A stretch of 64,000 nucleotides of DNA from Sipunculus nudus (Eukaryota > Annelida > Sipuncula > Golfingiida > Sipunculidae). Below are positions 12,541-25,628 of this stretch, one piece after another. A program made the translations under genes and the position numbers. The stretch is taken from positions 43,725,695-43,789,694 of the forward strand of contig CM049316.1 of the NCBI GenBank assembly GCA_026874595.1, read 5' to 3'. The notes below the pieces were generated by a model. That model made no database searches. It worked only from the letters and a program-made list of their open reading frames with translations, and was not told the origin of the DNA. Each line of letters starts with the position of its first letter. The stretch's first letter is position 1.

Positions 12541-12960
12541 CTTTATCATGATCTGGCAGATACTGTGTGTCCCTCCATAAGTAGCCATCTTTGTTTTAGC
12601 TGGTTATATTTTTTAGAGTGTTTACATGAGATCATCCAATCAGCTGCTGTCAGTTGAGGCTGTTTTTGCATGTGACCAATGACCTTGACCGCCATAAGTG
12701 GGTCTGATATGTTGTAAAATGTAGACTGATTTCTCATATTTTCAGAAAATTCTGTTACTCAAATATGGCATAAGATAGGAATTTAGTTACCTAGTGGAAA
12801 ATTAGGTTCTGTAATCCTCTCCTCTACACTATATTTGTTTCCCTTGAAATGTACATAATAAAAATTTTCATAGCAAAAAACAGGTGGATATGAGGGGATG
12901 AAACGGACTATAGAAGTGTTTTTAGTTAAGATTTGAATAACAGAGTGTGGAACGCCAGTC
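12541..12960. repeat. Dispersed ~400-bp repeat, copy 1 of 3
   Basis: Words shared with 20800-21215 and 41330-41660 include 'tagccatct(t/c)tgttttag', 'gcatgtgacca(a/g)tgacctt', 'agactgattt', 'cctagtggaaaatta' and 'aacggactatag'. All three copies are in the same orientation and diverged. The element is non-coding; the short open frame here lies wholly inside it. Confidence 0.55.
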
Positions 12961-14881
12961 TCTTTTACAAACATAACATCCAATTTAAAGGTTTTGATTT
13001 AAAATTTATGAATAGCAACTCTACTATGGTTTAACTTACAACACTGCATGTAAACGCTCACATTCAGATTTGTTTTATGAAATTAAAACTTAAGTACCTC
13101 TTCCCATGGTTTTAGCCAATGAAGGGTATCTCCAGTTTGCTTTTTTTTTCAAGTTTATTTTCCAGATTTTGTGGCGCCATTATAAATAAGTGATATGGGT
13201 GCTTTCTTTCTCGAGTAATGCATGGGTCACATAAAGTTTGAATCTTTTTTTAATGAAAAGGACATATATTAAATCTAAATTTATACATAGTTATAATTCA
13301 AATGCTACAAGTTTAAGGATACAAAGCAGAAATGTGATGACACTTATTTTTTTATTGGGTTTGTTAACGCTATTAAGACTTTAAAATCTGTGAAATATTT
13401 ATTTATTTTTTAAATTGTATTTTGAAATGACTGGTTAAAACTCAAATTTAATTTGTAAATTCATTTCGGTAAAATTGAATAAAACACAAACAAATATCTC
13501 CATTCCATTTATATGAAATGTATACATTAAAGTTTTTCTCGCGGCCTCAATTTTAAAAGCTGATATATAGCCTGTATATAAACGAACAATTATTTAATTG
13601 TAGTAAGTAATTTAAAATTGTGAAATTTAAGGCTTGAAATGAGCCAAATGTTTATAACCAAAATAACTGTAAGGTTTGAAAAAATTAAATGCCTTTTTAT
13701 ATTTTAAACTTTTAATTTTAAGATTTGTATAGGTAAAAAAAAATTGAAATAGAATATTGAAATGAATGTTAATGGATTAATCACATCAAAATTAGGTAGA
13801 GTGGTAGCTCTGATTGAATTGAACACCATACTCTTCACATAACAATTTCCAAATATAAACCCTGGAAATTAACCCATTATATTTGTGAGAATATCTGTAC
13901 CGAGTTTAGTTTATAATATGGTCGATTGCAGGCCTTTTGGACACTTTTCAAGAAGGGTTATATTTTGAAATACCATCTCTATGAATTACTTTAACAGAAA
14001 CGGCATCAAATCTAATAATGTCGGGTGGTGCAGCAAAACTGAAAGTTCAAGGATTGTCCCAGGACTAAGTGGTATGATTATCATTATGTGCTCTGTGTGC
14101 ACCCTTGTGTTCGAGCCCAGAGAATCTAGGCATACAAAGCAGCGGTTTTACGGGAGGATGTCTGGGACGACTGCAGTGTATAACCGCTGCGCTAGGAGCA
14201 AACTATATCCGCCTGCCCCATGAATTTCGGGTCAGGGTCTTTGTGTGAATAAATGTTGAACGCATCCACCAAGACCATGCAAACAGGGTCCATGTTTTTT
14301 ACCATACGCCCAACGGGACGCTTACAAACCTCCCAATGTATGGCCCAGTCACTCCTGCATGGGCTATCGTCTTTGTAACTGATGATTCTTGTGGACTAGA
14401 GCTCTTCAAACGGATTGATACCTTATGCATTTACATGCCTTAATCATGACTGGGAATAACTGAACAATTTCACTCGATTTAGCATATATAGCATTTACTT
14501 CCGCATGAATCATTTCAAGTGTAGATCGGTAATATATACTAAAGATTTGAACGTGTGAAATCTAGAAACCTTATTTTTTAAATACATGTTAAAGTCTTGT
14601 TATACTTTTGACATACGAATTAAGTGACTGACTATATAACAAAATGAACTGACTTTAGCAAGATAGTTATAAGCTGCGTTTAAATTTTTGATGGATTTGT
14701 TCATTAGGGACCCTCTAAGATGTATGCTACAGGTCCCGAACTTGATTAATCCGGCATGCACAGTACAGATGAGATAATTAGATATTATTTTTTTTCGTAT
14801 ACCGGCTATGAAGCTCTCGCTTCTCGGCATATTTATTATATACATGTAATTCGATTTAAATAACATAAATGGGCGACAATA
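12961..14881. other. Intergenic DNA, nothing supported
   Basis: AT-rich sequence with short open frames that show no family motifs. The segment around 14060-14240 is less AT-rich than its surroundings and has weak A-box and B-box resemblance, but not enough to call a SINE. Confidence 0.4.
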
Positions 14882-15146
14882 CAGGAGGGGCCGGTATATA
14901 TTCCCCCACACCTTTTAACAAGGGGGACGGTCAATGTAATCAACTCCCCCCTCGATACTTAGTGGATATTTATAGAATTAGAAATGAAAAATATTTAACA
15001 TTAGATTTAATAGACTTTGATTCTATTTATGAGTTTACTAGTAAATATTTATATCTAACAGTGATTAAGAATTAATATATACCTTTTTTTGTTAAAACCT
15101 CTCACTTAATTGTTATATATATGAAATTTTTCGAGCAGACGATAAG

Positions 15147-15192
<46 letters not shown>

Positions 15193-15300
15193 GATATAAA
15201 TAAAAGTTTGATTATCCTTCCACGTCTGCCATCCCCAACCCTTGCGAGGCATCATCCTTCCTCCCCCCCCCCCCCCCTTGAAGATAAATTGACGGCACTG
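14882..15300. mobile_element. MITE family 'C-tract/GACGCC', copy 1
   Basis: The right end is 'aagataaattgacggcactg' after a long C tract, and the left end 'caggaggggccgg'. The interior ('gactttgattctatttatgagttt', 'cacttaattgttatatat') matches 46703-47042, 53075-53253 and 61711-61915. A (TA)n tract lies at 15153-15191. No open frame of the element is credible. Confidence 0.6.
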
Positions 15301-15439
15301 ATAACGTAACATTTTCAACGCAACTCCCCTCTCTCTAAAAAATACTACACAAACACAATCAATATACTATAAATAGCTTTTAAACGAGTAGTTTATGTAG
15401 CTTATTTAGTTTCAGTTAAGGAGCTAAATATAAAGGTGC

Positions 15440-15441
<2 letters not shown>

Positions 15442-15494
<53 letters not shown>

Positions 15495-15498
15495 CATG
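15442..15498. repeat. (GA)n microsatellite
   Basis: More than 20 GA units. Confidence 0.95.
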
Positions 15499-15987
15499 CA
15501 TGAGTACATGTAGATAAGGGATATGACATTTTTCTTGTTACACACGTGCAAAAACAGGCCTGAAGCGAAATATCTGACATGTGTAAACGAATATCTGACA
15601 CGAATTCAATTTCTGTTTTATTTTATGTGTACAACGGCAAACTCTCAAGCGTTGTTCCTGTAACTTAATTCTCTGAGATATATGGGGCATTGGAATTTCA
15701 GTCATTTTCATGTATTATGAAAATCAATAACACACACGTTTGCCCTTCCCATGGGGATTGGCCAGGAAGAGTACTGGCTAGTTTAAACACAAAAGTGACA
15801 AACGAGAATTCATCAATAAATTTAATTTAATTCTGGTGTGATTGAGGAAATCCCATGCCTGACCTCCTCGATCAGTGCAGGAAATTGATTTTACAGAACG
15901 TGCCAGTTACGGAAGTTATTTCCATCTCCTTTGCCCCTTTGACGTATTCTACAGTTTGTAATTTTAATTTGAATATGACGTGATGGG

Positions 15988-15996
15988 TATATATAT
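15988..15996 (+). promoter_or_regulatory. TATA box of the CAP-domain gene
   Basis: TATATATAT lies about 70 bases before the ATG at 16065, in a region that is otherwise not a long AT repeat. This spacing would put the transcription start near 16015-16025 and give a 5' leader of about 45 bases. No start-site data are available. Confidence 0.5.
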
Positions 15997-16064
15997 GGGA
16001 GCGGAGCTGATACACCCCATGTATACGTCTTGCTTTGCCAAGGGCTCCACGAAAACTCCAAACC

Positions 16065-16669
16065 ATGCAGTTTTTCTGTGTTGTCGCCGTCATCCTTGGC
16101 GTCGGCTCGGCCGCCAACTTCAAGAAAAGTATCAACCTTATGAACAGGTAAGTAATGAATTATCGTGAAAAGTATTCGAATTGTATATTATCTGTCCTTT
16201 TCATGTGGTTAAATAATGAAGGATTCACAAATTGTAGAGGTTCTGAATTTTGTTATAAAGTTAAAAATAATGTAAGTGTTGACTATAACGCAAAAAAAAA
16301 ATTATTAAATAAATAAAAGGTTGGTTTCTCAGGCATATTTTTTCAGAAATCAGTAGACGAGGGCGATTTTTTTTATTACTTTTTTTTGTATGCTTCGATA
16401 GAAATGTCATATGATCAGGGAAAAAAATGGTAATGACAGAATTATTTGCTAAACAGGTAAAGCACTACATAACAAAATCTTATCAAAATTGTATTATTTT
16501 ATCTTCTTGAAAGAAATATACGAACGGCTGAAGCTCAAAATTGGTAAGTGTCTATTGATAATAAAAATTTTTTGATTCGGGGATGGGTGGGGGATGGGGG
16601 TTTAGGGTTAAAATTGACGCGCGCGGTGCCTGAGAACCATATACCTTTTATTTTTTGAGCTAATGAGTG

Positions 16670-16705
<36 letters not shown>

Positions 16706-19700
16706 GAACATAAGTGAAATCTAGGTAACTATCGTCCCCCTCACTATTTAAGGAGAAAAACACATAATTTTTAAATGTCGAGACGGTTCCATATTATAGG
16801 CCTGTATAGTTTCTTATCTTTTACTCAATCTTTTAATTATTCATTTTATATTGAGTTAAGGATATTGCATGTGTCACTTGCCTCACTGAATAGTCATAAT
16901 TATTTTCGTATAATAAAAATATATATTAAATAAGCATGTGGAAGAACTGAAGAAAATTATTATATTTTGGGAGGCTGTTGTTTTCCTATAAATGTCGTAA
17001 GAGGGCAGGAGTTATCCTGAAATTTAGAGAGGTGTCTTGATTTCGATTGGGGGGGGGGGGGGGGGGGGCTTCTGTCAGTACTCGTTTGTCCACCTCAAGG
17101 TACTGAATAGCAAATTTTATGTGTGAGGTAACTATATAAGCGTATAAGCTAGAGGAGGAGGATGGGGCAATTAAAAAAAAGGCACCGAGCATGACAATGG
17201 TGAACCCCCGCCTTAATTCCCATATACAAAATGTTAACTTTAATTTTCTGTAGAAAATAAAAAAAATCATTTCGTTGCGATGTACTTTTTAACTTTAAAC
17301 AAAAGACCTGTCGTTATCATGTTGACCCTTGTTCATATGGAATTTCTATAGAAAACGTATAAAAAAGATATATACCCCCCCCCCCCTTGCAGCATGCAGT
17401 CATTTCTTGAAAAGTGCCTGAGAACTGTTTTGCCTAATTGGTTAGATCTAAATTCATCAATATTTTCTCGCAATGTGGTTCTATTTTTATTGCTTATCCA
17501 GCATGGACTCTGGTAAGTAACCCCACGATTATATTATTATATTATATTATATTATATTATATTATATTATATTATATTATATTATATTATATATATATAC
17601 GTTAACATTACGACCATGTATGGCAATGGATATATTATATTGGGATTCTTGTTAAACTGATTTTAAATTATTTACTTTCTTAGATCTACCTCCAGTAAGT
17701 TTTACACCCGACCGGGGTAGACCTAAGAAAGCAAAATAAATCGATTACAATGTTTTCAGTCTATATATATGCCTTCTTATTGCATGTTGTCTCTTTGCGC
17801 AACATTTCTAATTTGGCTGATTTACAAAAGCTAATTTTTGGATATTACATGTGTGTAAGTCGTATATAGCTGACAGATTTTGTGTGCGCGTGTGTTGACT
17901 GAAGACGAAAGCTGACATGCCTGTATACGGATTATTCGACACAATTTTCTCACAGATGTTCTGATTATAATTGATGATATTTGATGACCCTTTCAGTTTT
18001 CTTCTGAAGTAAAATTTGATTAAGAAATCAAAATCCGTTTGCGTTAGTTAAGCTTTCTACATTCATGCTTAGGACCTTGGAAAACGCAAGGCCCGTCACA
18101 TATTTATGCAACTTCCGCTACTTACTGGCTTCTGTGGCTCAGGGGTAGAGCAAAGACTCAAAGCCGAGAGATCGTGAGTTCGAATCTTAGCCGAGGCGGT
18201 GAGAATTTTCACGGTCGGCCCCGACCCAGGGTGAGCGCTCTGCAGGCTAAACGTGTTTCACTCACAAATGAGTGCGCCTTTTGGGGGTTCCTCGGTGGTA
18301 TGACCCAGCAATGGGGACGATTACGCACCCAGGGCCCCCAGGTGCACTAGCCACCGGGCATGGTTAACACCAGGATATAAAACTAGAGGAAGCGTGTGAT
18401 ACGTAGTCCTAAACTCTAAGAGTGGGCGATATTTTGTTGATGTTGAAAACTTTCTGGTCTCTTAAAAGTGAGAAATATTGCTAACGTCCAAGGGACACAA
18501 AAATATATTCGAACATTCTGAAAGGCACATATTATCATAACAAAAAAAAATTAATTCAGTTTCCTTTATGAATAATACAAAATCATTGAAGTAAGAGCCC
18601 AGGTTCCAATCTCATCGGGGGCTGGCATGGTGCTCAAAATAATTAAAACAAGAACACTGCAATGGTGCATAATACGCCCGTTGTATGTCTTGTTACCTCT
18701 TACCTCATTAAAATGCCTGGCTTTTGTCGAGAATTAAATTCAGGTGGGAAGCCCTATTGGTAAATATTTATTATGAGTTTCATGAAAACCCATGTTTATT
18801 GATTCATCACGGTGCCACCAAAGTCTGGAGACCTGTAACCTTATTAAATATGCAAAGATTTTCACGGGAATTGAACTTATGCGAGACATTATATATTAGT
18901 TAATATTTCTATTGAGTTTCATTAAAATCCACCATATTCCTGGTAAGTTATCGCGAAAACACCACAACTTAGCCTGGTGACCTCTGAAATCATTAAGTAT
19001 GCGTGGATTTTGCCTATATAATGGAACTGGTCCGATAAAATTTATTGGAAAGTAGTTATATTAAGCTTCGTGAAAATCCATCGAAGCCCTGGTATAAGTT
19101 ATCGCGGCGACACTTAGAGTAATCGGACAGGCCGCACGACGTACGGATGGATGGAAAGTTGGTATAAAGTATATACGTCCCGTGATATAGACGGGCGTAT
19201 AAAATATGTGTGTTTGTGTTGTAATGCATATATGGAAAACCTGCTTTGTATACAGGTGTGCTTTTGTGGTGGCGGTTATATTAGAGAGGATAAAGGTGTT
19301 GAGACAGGCGTATATATCTTCTGTTGATGTAAAGGTCTTTAATGTTTACGGGAAAGCATAAAAATAGAAAACGCAACCGTTGGGAAGAGAGTGTGTGTGT
19401 GTGTGTTTGTGAGCTTTTTAATATAATATATATTAATATAAGAAACATCAGGTGTTGTATAAAGCCCTCTGTCTATAATCTCGCCGTGTTGTACGTGTCA
19501 TACTGATGCGTCATTAGTGACCCTAACTCTTATGCGATCGATAGCAAACCTAATTACACCACACCAGTAGTAACTATGCATTAGAAAATAGCATACGTTC
19601 AGTTCAGAATAAACTAATCTGTACATTTAGGCGAGAGAGTGTCCGCGACTGTCAAATTCACATATCAATTATCTCACTTTTATATACGAAGTTCTGCTTA

Positions 19701-22569
19701 TGAAGTTATCATATAATCTTGACTCATCCTGGAAATCCATTATGAAGTGTTTCGACTCGGATCATCCCAGCATGATTTATAAATATGTGGCCCGCACTTA
19801 ATCAGTACACATTGCTGTCCACAAGTATAGCAGCATACACATTCTGATACAGCTTCCGATTCAGCGAGCCGCTTTGGCGTCTATTTTAATGAACAAGGCA
19901 ATTGAACCACTCAAATAACGCTCGTAAAATTGTTTTGCGCGGCTGCCGCGGAGCATGCTCGTTGCTAGTTCTTGGTCAAACGTTTAGCATTTGCCGATAG
20001 GGCATCCAAAATTTGACCAATTAATTAAAGTCATACAAAGCTGTCTCGTTTCTGGTACGTTTCTTGTCGATCTCGTGTGAAAAGGGTATTGTTTATATTT
20101 TGTTTGTTGGATTTGATTGGTAGTTTTAACTTTCGGCCGAACACTTGCAGGCTTGTTCATTATTTATATAAAATATACACCAGAGCGGTTCGCTGCATGA
20201 ATAAAGGTCTGTTAAAGCGTAAGTCTGACAGACTTGGTAGTATGGAGATGACGAATAAGTGCATTACTTATGATGATTGTCTCTCTGACAGAGACCTACC
20301 CCTCATAAAGGAGAATTTTAAGGGGATATTCTTTTTTTTGCATTATGATTGACCGAACCCTCAACGTGGTCGTTGCAGGAAGTGAAACCCTGTTGAGTTT
20401 GGAGGCGTATTTGACGGATATTTGTGGTGCGACATGCCCCGTAAAAATTCTAAACTTAAAAAAATAGCTAGGTTGACAAGAACGATTTTGGCACTGATAT
20501 TGTAAAACATTCTAAACTTTTGTAGTTTTATTTATGCTTGCATTATCAAATCACTGACCAAATTCACTGACCAAAGATGAACAAACGATAAAAATATTTT
20601 TGTGTTAGTTTATAGAAGAAAAGTATGAACAGCAAATGTGTTATATACTGGAACACCTGTTTTGATTAGATAATTCTCTTGAACACAAAAATATTTCACA
20701 AAAAACTATACATGAAAATAATAACCTAAATAGCATTAAAATTAAACGAAAACATATTCCCAATTATTAGGCTTTACTGCTTTTTGGAATCTTTCCAATG
20801 ATATGACAGAGCAAATGGGTTTTCTGCATGGGTGGCCATCTCTGTTTTAGGTGGTTCTGTTGTCAGAGTACTTCAATGACATTATAAATTAAGAAGCTGT
20901 TTTGACTTTGACTACCATAAGTGAAGCTGAAAGGTTGTGACGTGTAGACTGATTTATCTTTTTTTTTAAATAATTTTAATTCTTACGCTTCGCAAGATGC
21001 ATTTTCCTTAAGAATTGTTCCACTGAAAAGAATTGTAAAAATAAAAAAGACGTTCTCAGTGAAACAGATTATATATACATACATGTGAACCACAATCAGC
21101 ACCCCACTTTCTTTTTATGAGGGCTAATAATAATATATTTTGCATTTTATGCAACAATTTGGTTATTTCTTAGATAATTCCTGGTGGGAAATTAATCCAC
21201 TAGTCCTTTCTGAACAAATCTGAATGTATGTCAAAGGACATTCATTTAAGAAGTCCAACAAAAGTAAGAAATAGAGATACCTGAATTGTGGTTTGGTTGA
21301 CAGCCACCAGGGTGCGCAGGTCTGCGGACGAAGCGTGTGACGGTACAGTGAGCGCCATCACCGACCCGGCGGAGAAAGAAGAAGTTACCCAGATACACAA
21401 CCAGTTCCGGTCTCAGGAAAATGCCGCCAACGAAAGAGAACTGGTTTGTAATCTTTGTTATGTAAAGAAATAATGAATATACTTTGTGATATTTTGAGAC
21501 GTAGTCAGTAATCTTGTTAAATAATGAACTAGCCGGTAAAGTTTATTTTTTAGAGAACTGGTCAGGATTATTTGTTATAAAAAAGGAAGTGAAAAATGTG
21601 TGATTTTTTATATGATGATGTGGCATCTACAAAAGTGTATAGAGTCTTGGCTTTATTTATTTTTACTTTTGGTCACAATGATTCAATACATTCCCAAAAC
21701 ATTTCGAAAAAAAAGTCAAAGATTGGGATACTAGATCCCTTTACCACAGTGCCCGGCGGTCGATTTTCCCCTTCAAAATCTTCTTAGATTTTTTTATATG
21801 ATCCCTTATGAGAAATACTTTTTGGAAAGATTAAATTTAAACCCTCCCTGAGTAGCCCTCTGTGTGTAGCGTGATGGGTAATGTATTGGACGCTAGACTT
21901 GTGACCGCAAGGCTGTGGGTTCGCGTCCGGTTCTGACGTATCCCGTCTGCGCTAAGACTCCTAGCCAAAGTCTTTACCACAAGGGTGCGCTCTCTCGACC
22001 CAGTAGTGAATGGGTACTGGTCATCGGCGGCAGGCAAATGTAGAACGAATAACCTGCTAGCCCCTAATTGGCTGCTTGGTTGTATGCTCCCAAGGCAGCC
22101 GAGAAAAGGTACAAGAATGAACAGGCCCTAAAGACCAGGAAGGCAAAGTGTAAAGTCGGATGGGACTGATATCGTCGGTGATATCAGACTTTAAAGCCCA
22201 ACCTTTACCTTTCTTACCTTTGCAGTATTGGATAGATGGAACCATCTAAAAAATGAACATAGAGTGGTCTATATCAATCTATTTAACTGATCCCGAATCT
22301 TTTATGTGACGCCCTTCACTTTTTTAGATAAGAGGTTTCATTTGGAGGTTCGATAAATAACCCTTTGCAAGGAGTACTACAGAGAGCCTGTTAAGGGTCC
22401 CCACTCAGTCCTCTGTGAACACCTTTATTGGTTCCTTCCAGAACCTTTCAAGAGGTTCCGGATGGAGCCTGTAAGGTTCAATAAAAGAAGGAGGTTCCAG
22501 TTAATCAGCTTTCGCACTCAGTCCATGGCGAAGAACCCTTTTCTATTCTTTGAACCCATATTTCCTGGA

Positions 22570-22625
<56 letters not shown>

Positions 22626-23090
22626 GTATCAGTATGTGTGTGTTTATGCAAGTGGGTCATCCCCCCCATCCTGGAAGATAAATTGACGCCACTGTATACA
22701 TTCTATAGTTAGCTAAATCTTTACGACATACCAGCATATTTATGTTACAGAAATGGAACCAAGATCTTGCAGACCGTGCTCAGCAATGGGCCAACGCCTG
22801 CACGTGGAAACATGGGATGCTTTCGACGTAAGAAACGGTTACGACACTGAGGGAACACTTTTATTCATATATATTACACACAAATACTTGGATTATACAT
22901 ATGTACCCTTTTGTTTATCTAAGGCACTGATATTATACATCAGTTTGTACCTAGTTTTACTTACTATAGATAGATGATTTAAAGGTCTACTTTGAAAAAT
23001 ATTTATACTTAACAGTCACAGGAATTGCAAATGTGATATTCCTATGTGTTTTTATAGTAAAATCACAAATCATTTTTCGAGGGATAAGTG

Positions 23091-23157
<67 letters not shown>

Positions 23158-25597
23158 TACATATATTTATAATCATATTGTTGAAAAGCAAGTGCGGGCA
23201 TGAGATGATATCTATTTGAGGAAGCCAGGTGTAGATTAAAAGATTCGTTATTATATTAATTATTTACAAAAAGTGATAATGAGCGGGAAAGTAAAATCCA
23301 AGAAATTGTTTGTTTATAAATTAGTTGTGATGGTGATACGCTGGGCCAGAACATGTACATGTCTCAAGCGACTGACCGAGACTTGACCAGTGTAGTGACG
23401 GGCTGGGCTTCAGAGAAGCAGTTCTACAATAAACCGACTGCCGAGTGCGAGCCTGATAAAGTGTGCGGCCATTACACCCAGGTACAGTAGAACGCCGTTA
23501 TTCCGAAAGCGTCGATAGGCAAGCATTTTGTTCGGAAAAAAGATCTATTGGATAAACGGTATGGGATCTGGCGGCAAGTTAATGCCATGTAACTCTGGGA
23601 ACACTGTCTCTTTTTGACCTACATAATGAACGACCGGAATAAAATAATGATGTTAGATGTATAACAGAGCTTCATTGGGGGGGGGGGGTTATTAGGTCAA
23701 ATGGTAGCTAAACTGGCCTCACGCAGACTAGAAACATATTTGCCCGACGCACTAGGAATTGGTTCACTCTTAACTGGAATACAGTAAACCACAATGATGC
23801 GGATTAGTGCATAGCCTAGTTTGCACAGAGTAAACCGATTCATGATCTGGATTCTTTTCTAGTGCGGTTACGGCCTAAGCATGTTGGAAACGCCAACGTA
23901 CTCTCGGACATATTTATGTATTTAAAATTCACTAGCCGGGAGACAATGCGTGGGATGCGTGGGAAGTTGCCAGGAAAAACATTAAAATTTCGTTCAGTTC
24001 TTGACATTATGTTTATCATCAACAAAGCATTCTTCTACTTTTTACCTAGCAGAATTATAGAATAATGAGGAAAGATCGCAAATTCGCAACATTATTGAGG
24101 ACCTGGTCCTTTTTTACAAGAAAGCGAGAACCACGAAAAACGGGAACGGCGAATTCATAGAACAATTTTTTTTTGTTTTTGTGCGTTTAGCTATATCGGT
24201 TTTATGTATATTTAGAGATTAAGATTTCATAGATCAAGATAATTTCTAAAAAGGATAAAACAATTGTATGATTATGTTATTATATTGTATGTTAAGGTGG
24301 TATGGGCTAAAACTCGCGAGGTTGGATGTGGTTTCGCTCAGTGTCCCACCGTGATCAACGCCCCAGGCTGGAACGACGTGTTGATGGTTGTGTGCAACTA
24401 CAGCCCAGCGTGAGTAAAGGAACACGCACACGCGCACCCCCATACACGCTCACATACGCACACACATACGCGTGCACCCACTCACAATGATGTAAAAATG
24501 TGAGTTGATGGTAGTATATAAGTGATTAAGGCACACACACACATACGTGCATACATTGGCCACATGTGGAATAATTGGTATGTGATATCACCTGACACGA
24601 TCAAAACCCTACATAATGTATGGGAACTCGCAAAATACTGTGAACTTTTGAGCAGCACAGTAAATCGTTGAGATAACTTACACATTTAAGTTGCAGATTG
24701 CAATTTTTAATGTTCATACAGTGAAAATGACCCCTCTGTGAATATTAAGCATATTCTATGTGGATAAAGGCGGGCCGGAAGAAAATATATTTTTTTATCC
24801 CGACACGGCCAGGTCGGCGGCTTGCTTATTTATCCGTTAGCGAGATTATTAACCTGTTCGGCGGTTTGTTGTTTTGAATAGCGGGGTTTCGGCAACAGAG
24901 GTGCTCATTAAATAGTAAAATCGTTTTATCGGCCGACAGACCGTCCGTTAGGCGGGGTGTCCGCAGTTTGGGGTTTCACTGTATATACATATATTCCTCA
25001 GGGATTTAGGAACTCGATTTGAGCGTCTTTGACGCTAGAAACCTCCCTCTAGGTGTTCCGGCGCAAATTTCCACAGACTAAGAGACATAAACTGGTTCTT
25101 GTAGAATTCCGCGACCAGTGCCGAAAGTAGACAGACAAAAACTGCGCTGATAACTGACGCTAACATTTCACTCTAATCAGATAATTGATTAGGCACGATA
25201 TATTAAATGACATAAAATATCAAATAACATTGACACAGAACCCCTCCCTTTGGGCTCCAAAAGCCCACTTGACTCTCCAAAATGTTGACTGAGAGTCCCA
25301 ATTAAACTCCCAAATGTTTCGTATTGGAAGGTCACAGTCACACCGACAACCACACACCTACCCACACACACACCCTTATATATATGTATGAATATCTGTG
25401 TGTGTGTAATCGAATTCCTTGTGTGTAACAGTGAAATGTATTGATCTACGTTGATGTATTGGTCAGAGGAAACTACAAGGGCGTGCCTATCTTTGAAGAC
25501 GGAGTGACCTGCTCCAAGTGTGCGCAGGTTGTAGAGCATGGCTGGATGTGCAAGAACAACCTCTGCCGTAAGTACATTGTACAACAAAAACGACAGT

Positions 25598-25628
<31 letters not shown>

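Noticed and set aside
14040-14240. SINE or tRNA-like segment with 'ggactaagtgg' and 'tgttcgagccc'
   Set aside because: Only the B-box-like word is convincing; no second copy was found and the tRNA fold is not evident.
20077-20352. 91-residue open frame with a hydrophobic start
   Set aside because: It lies inside a CAP-gene intron, shows no family motif, and ends in a T-rich low-complexity stretch.
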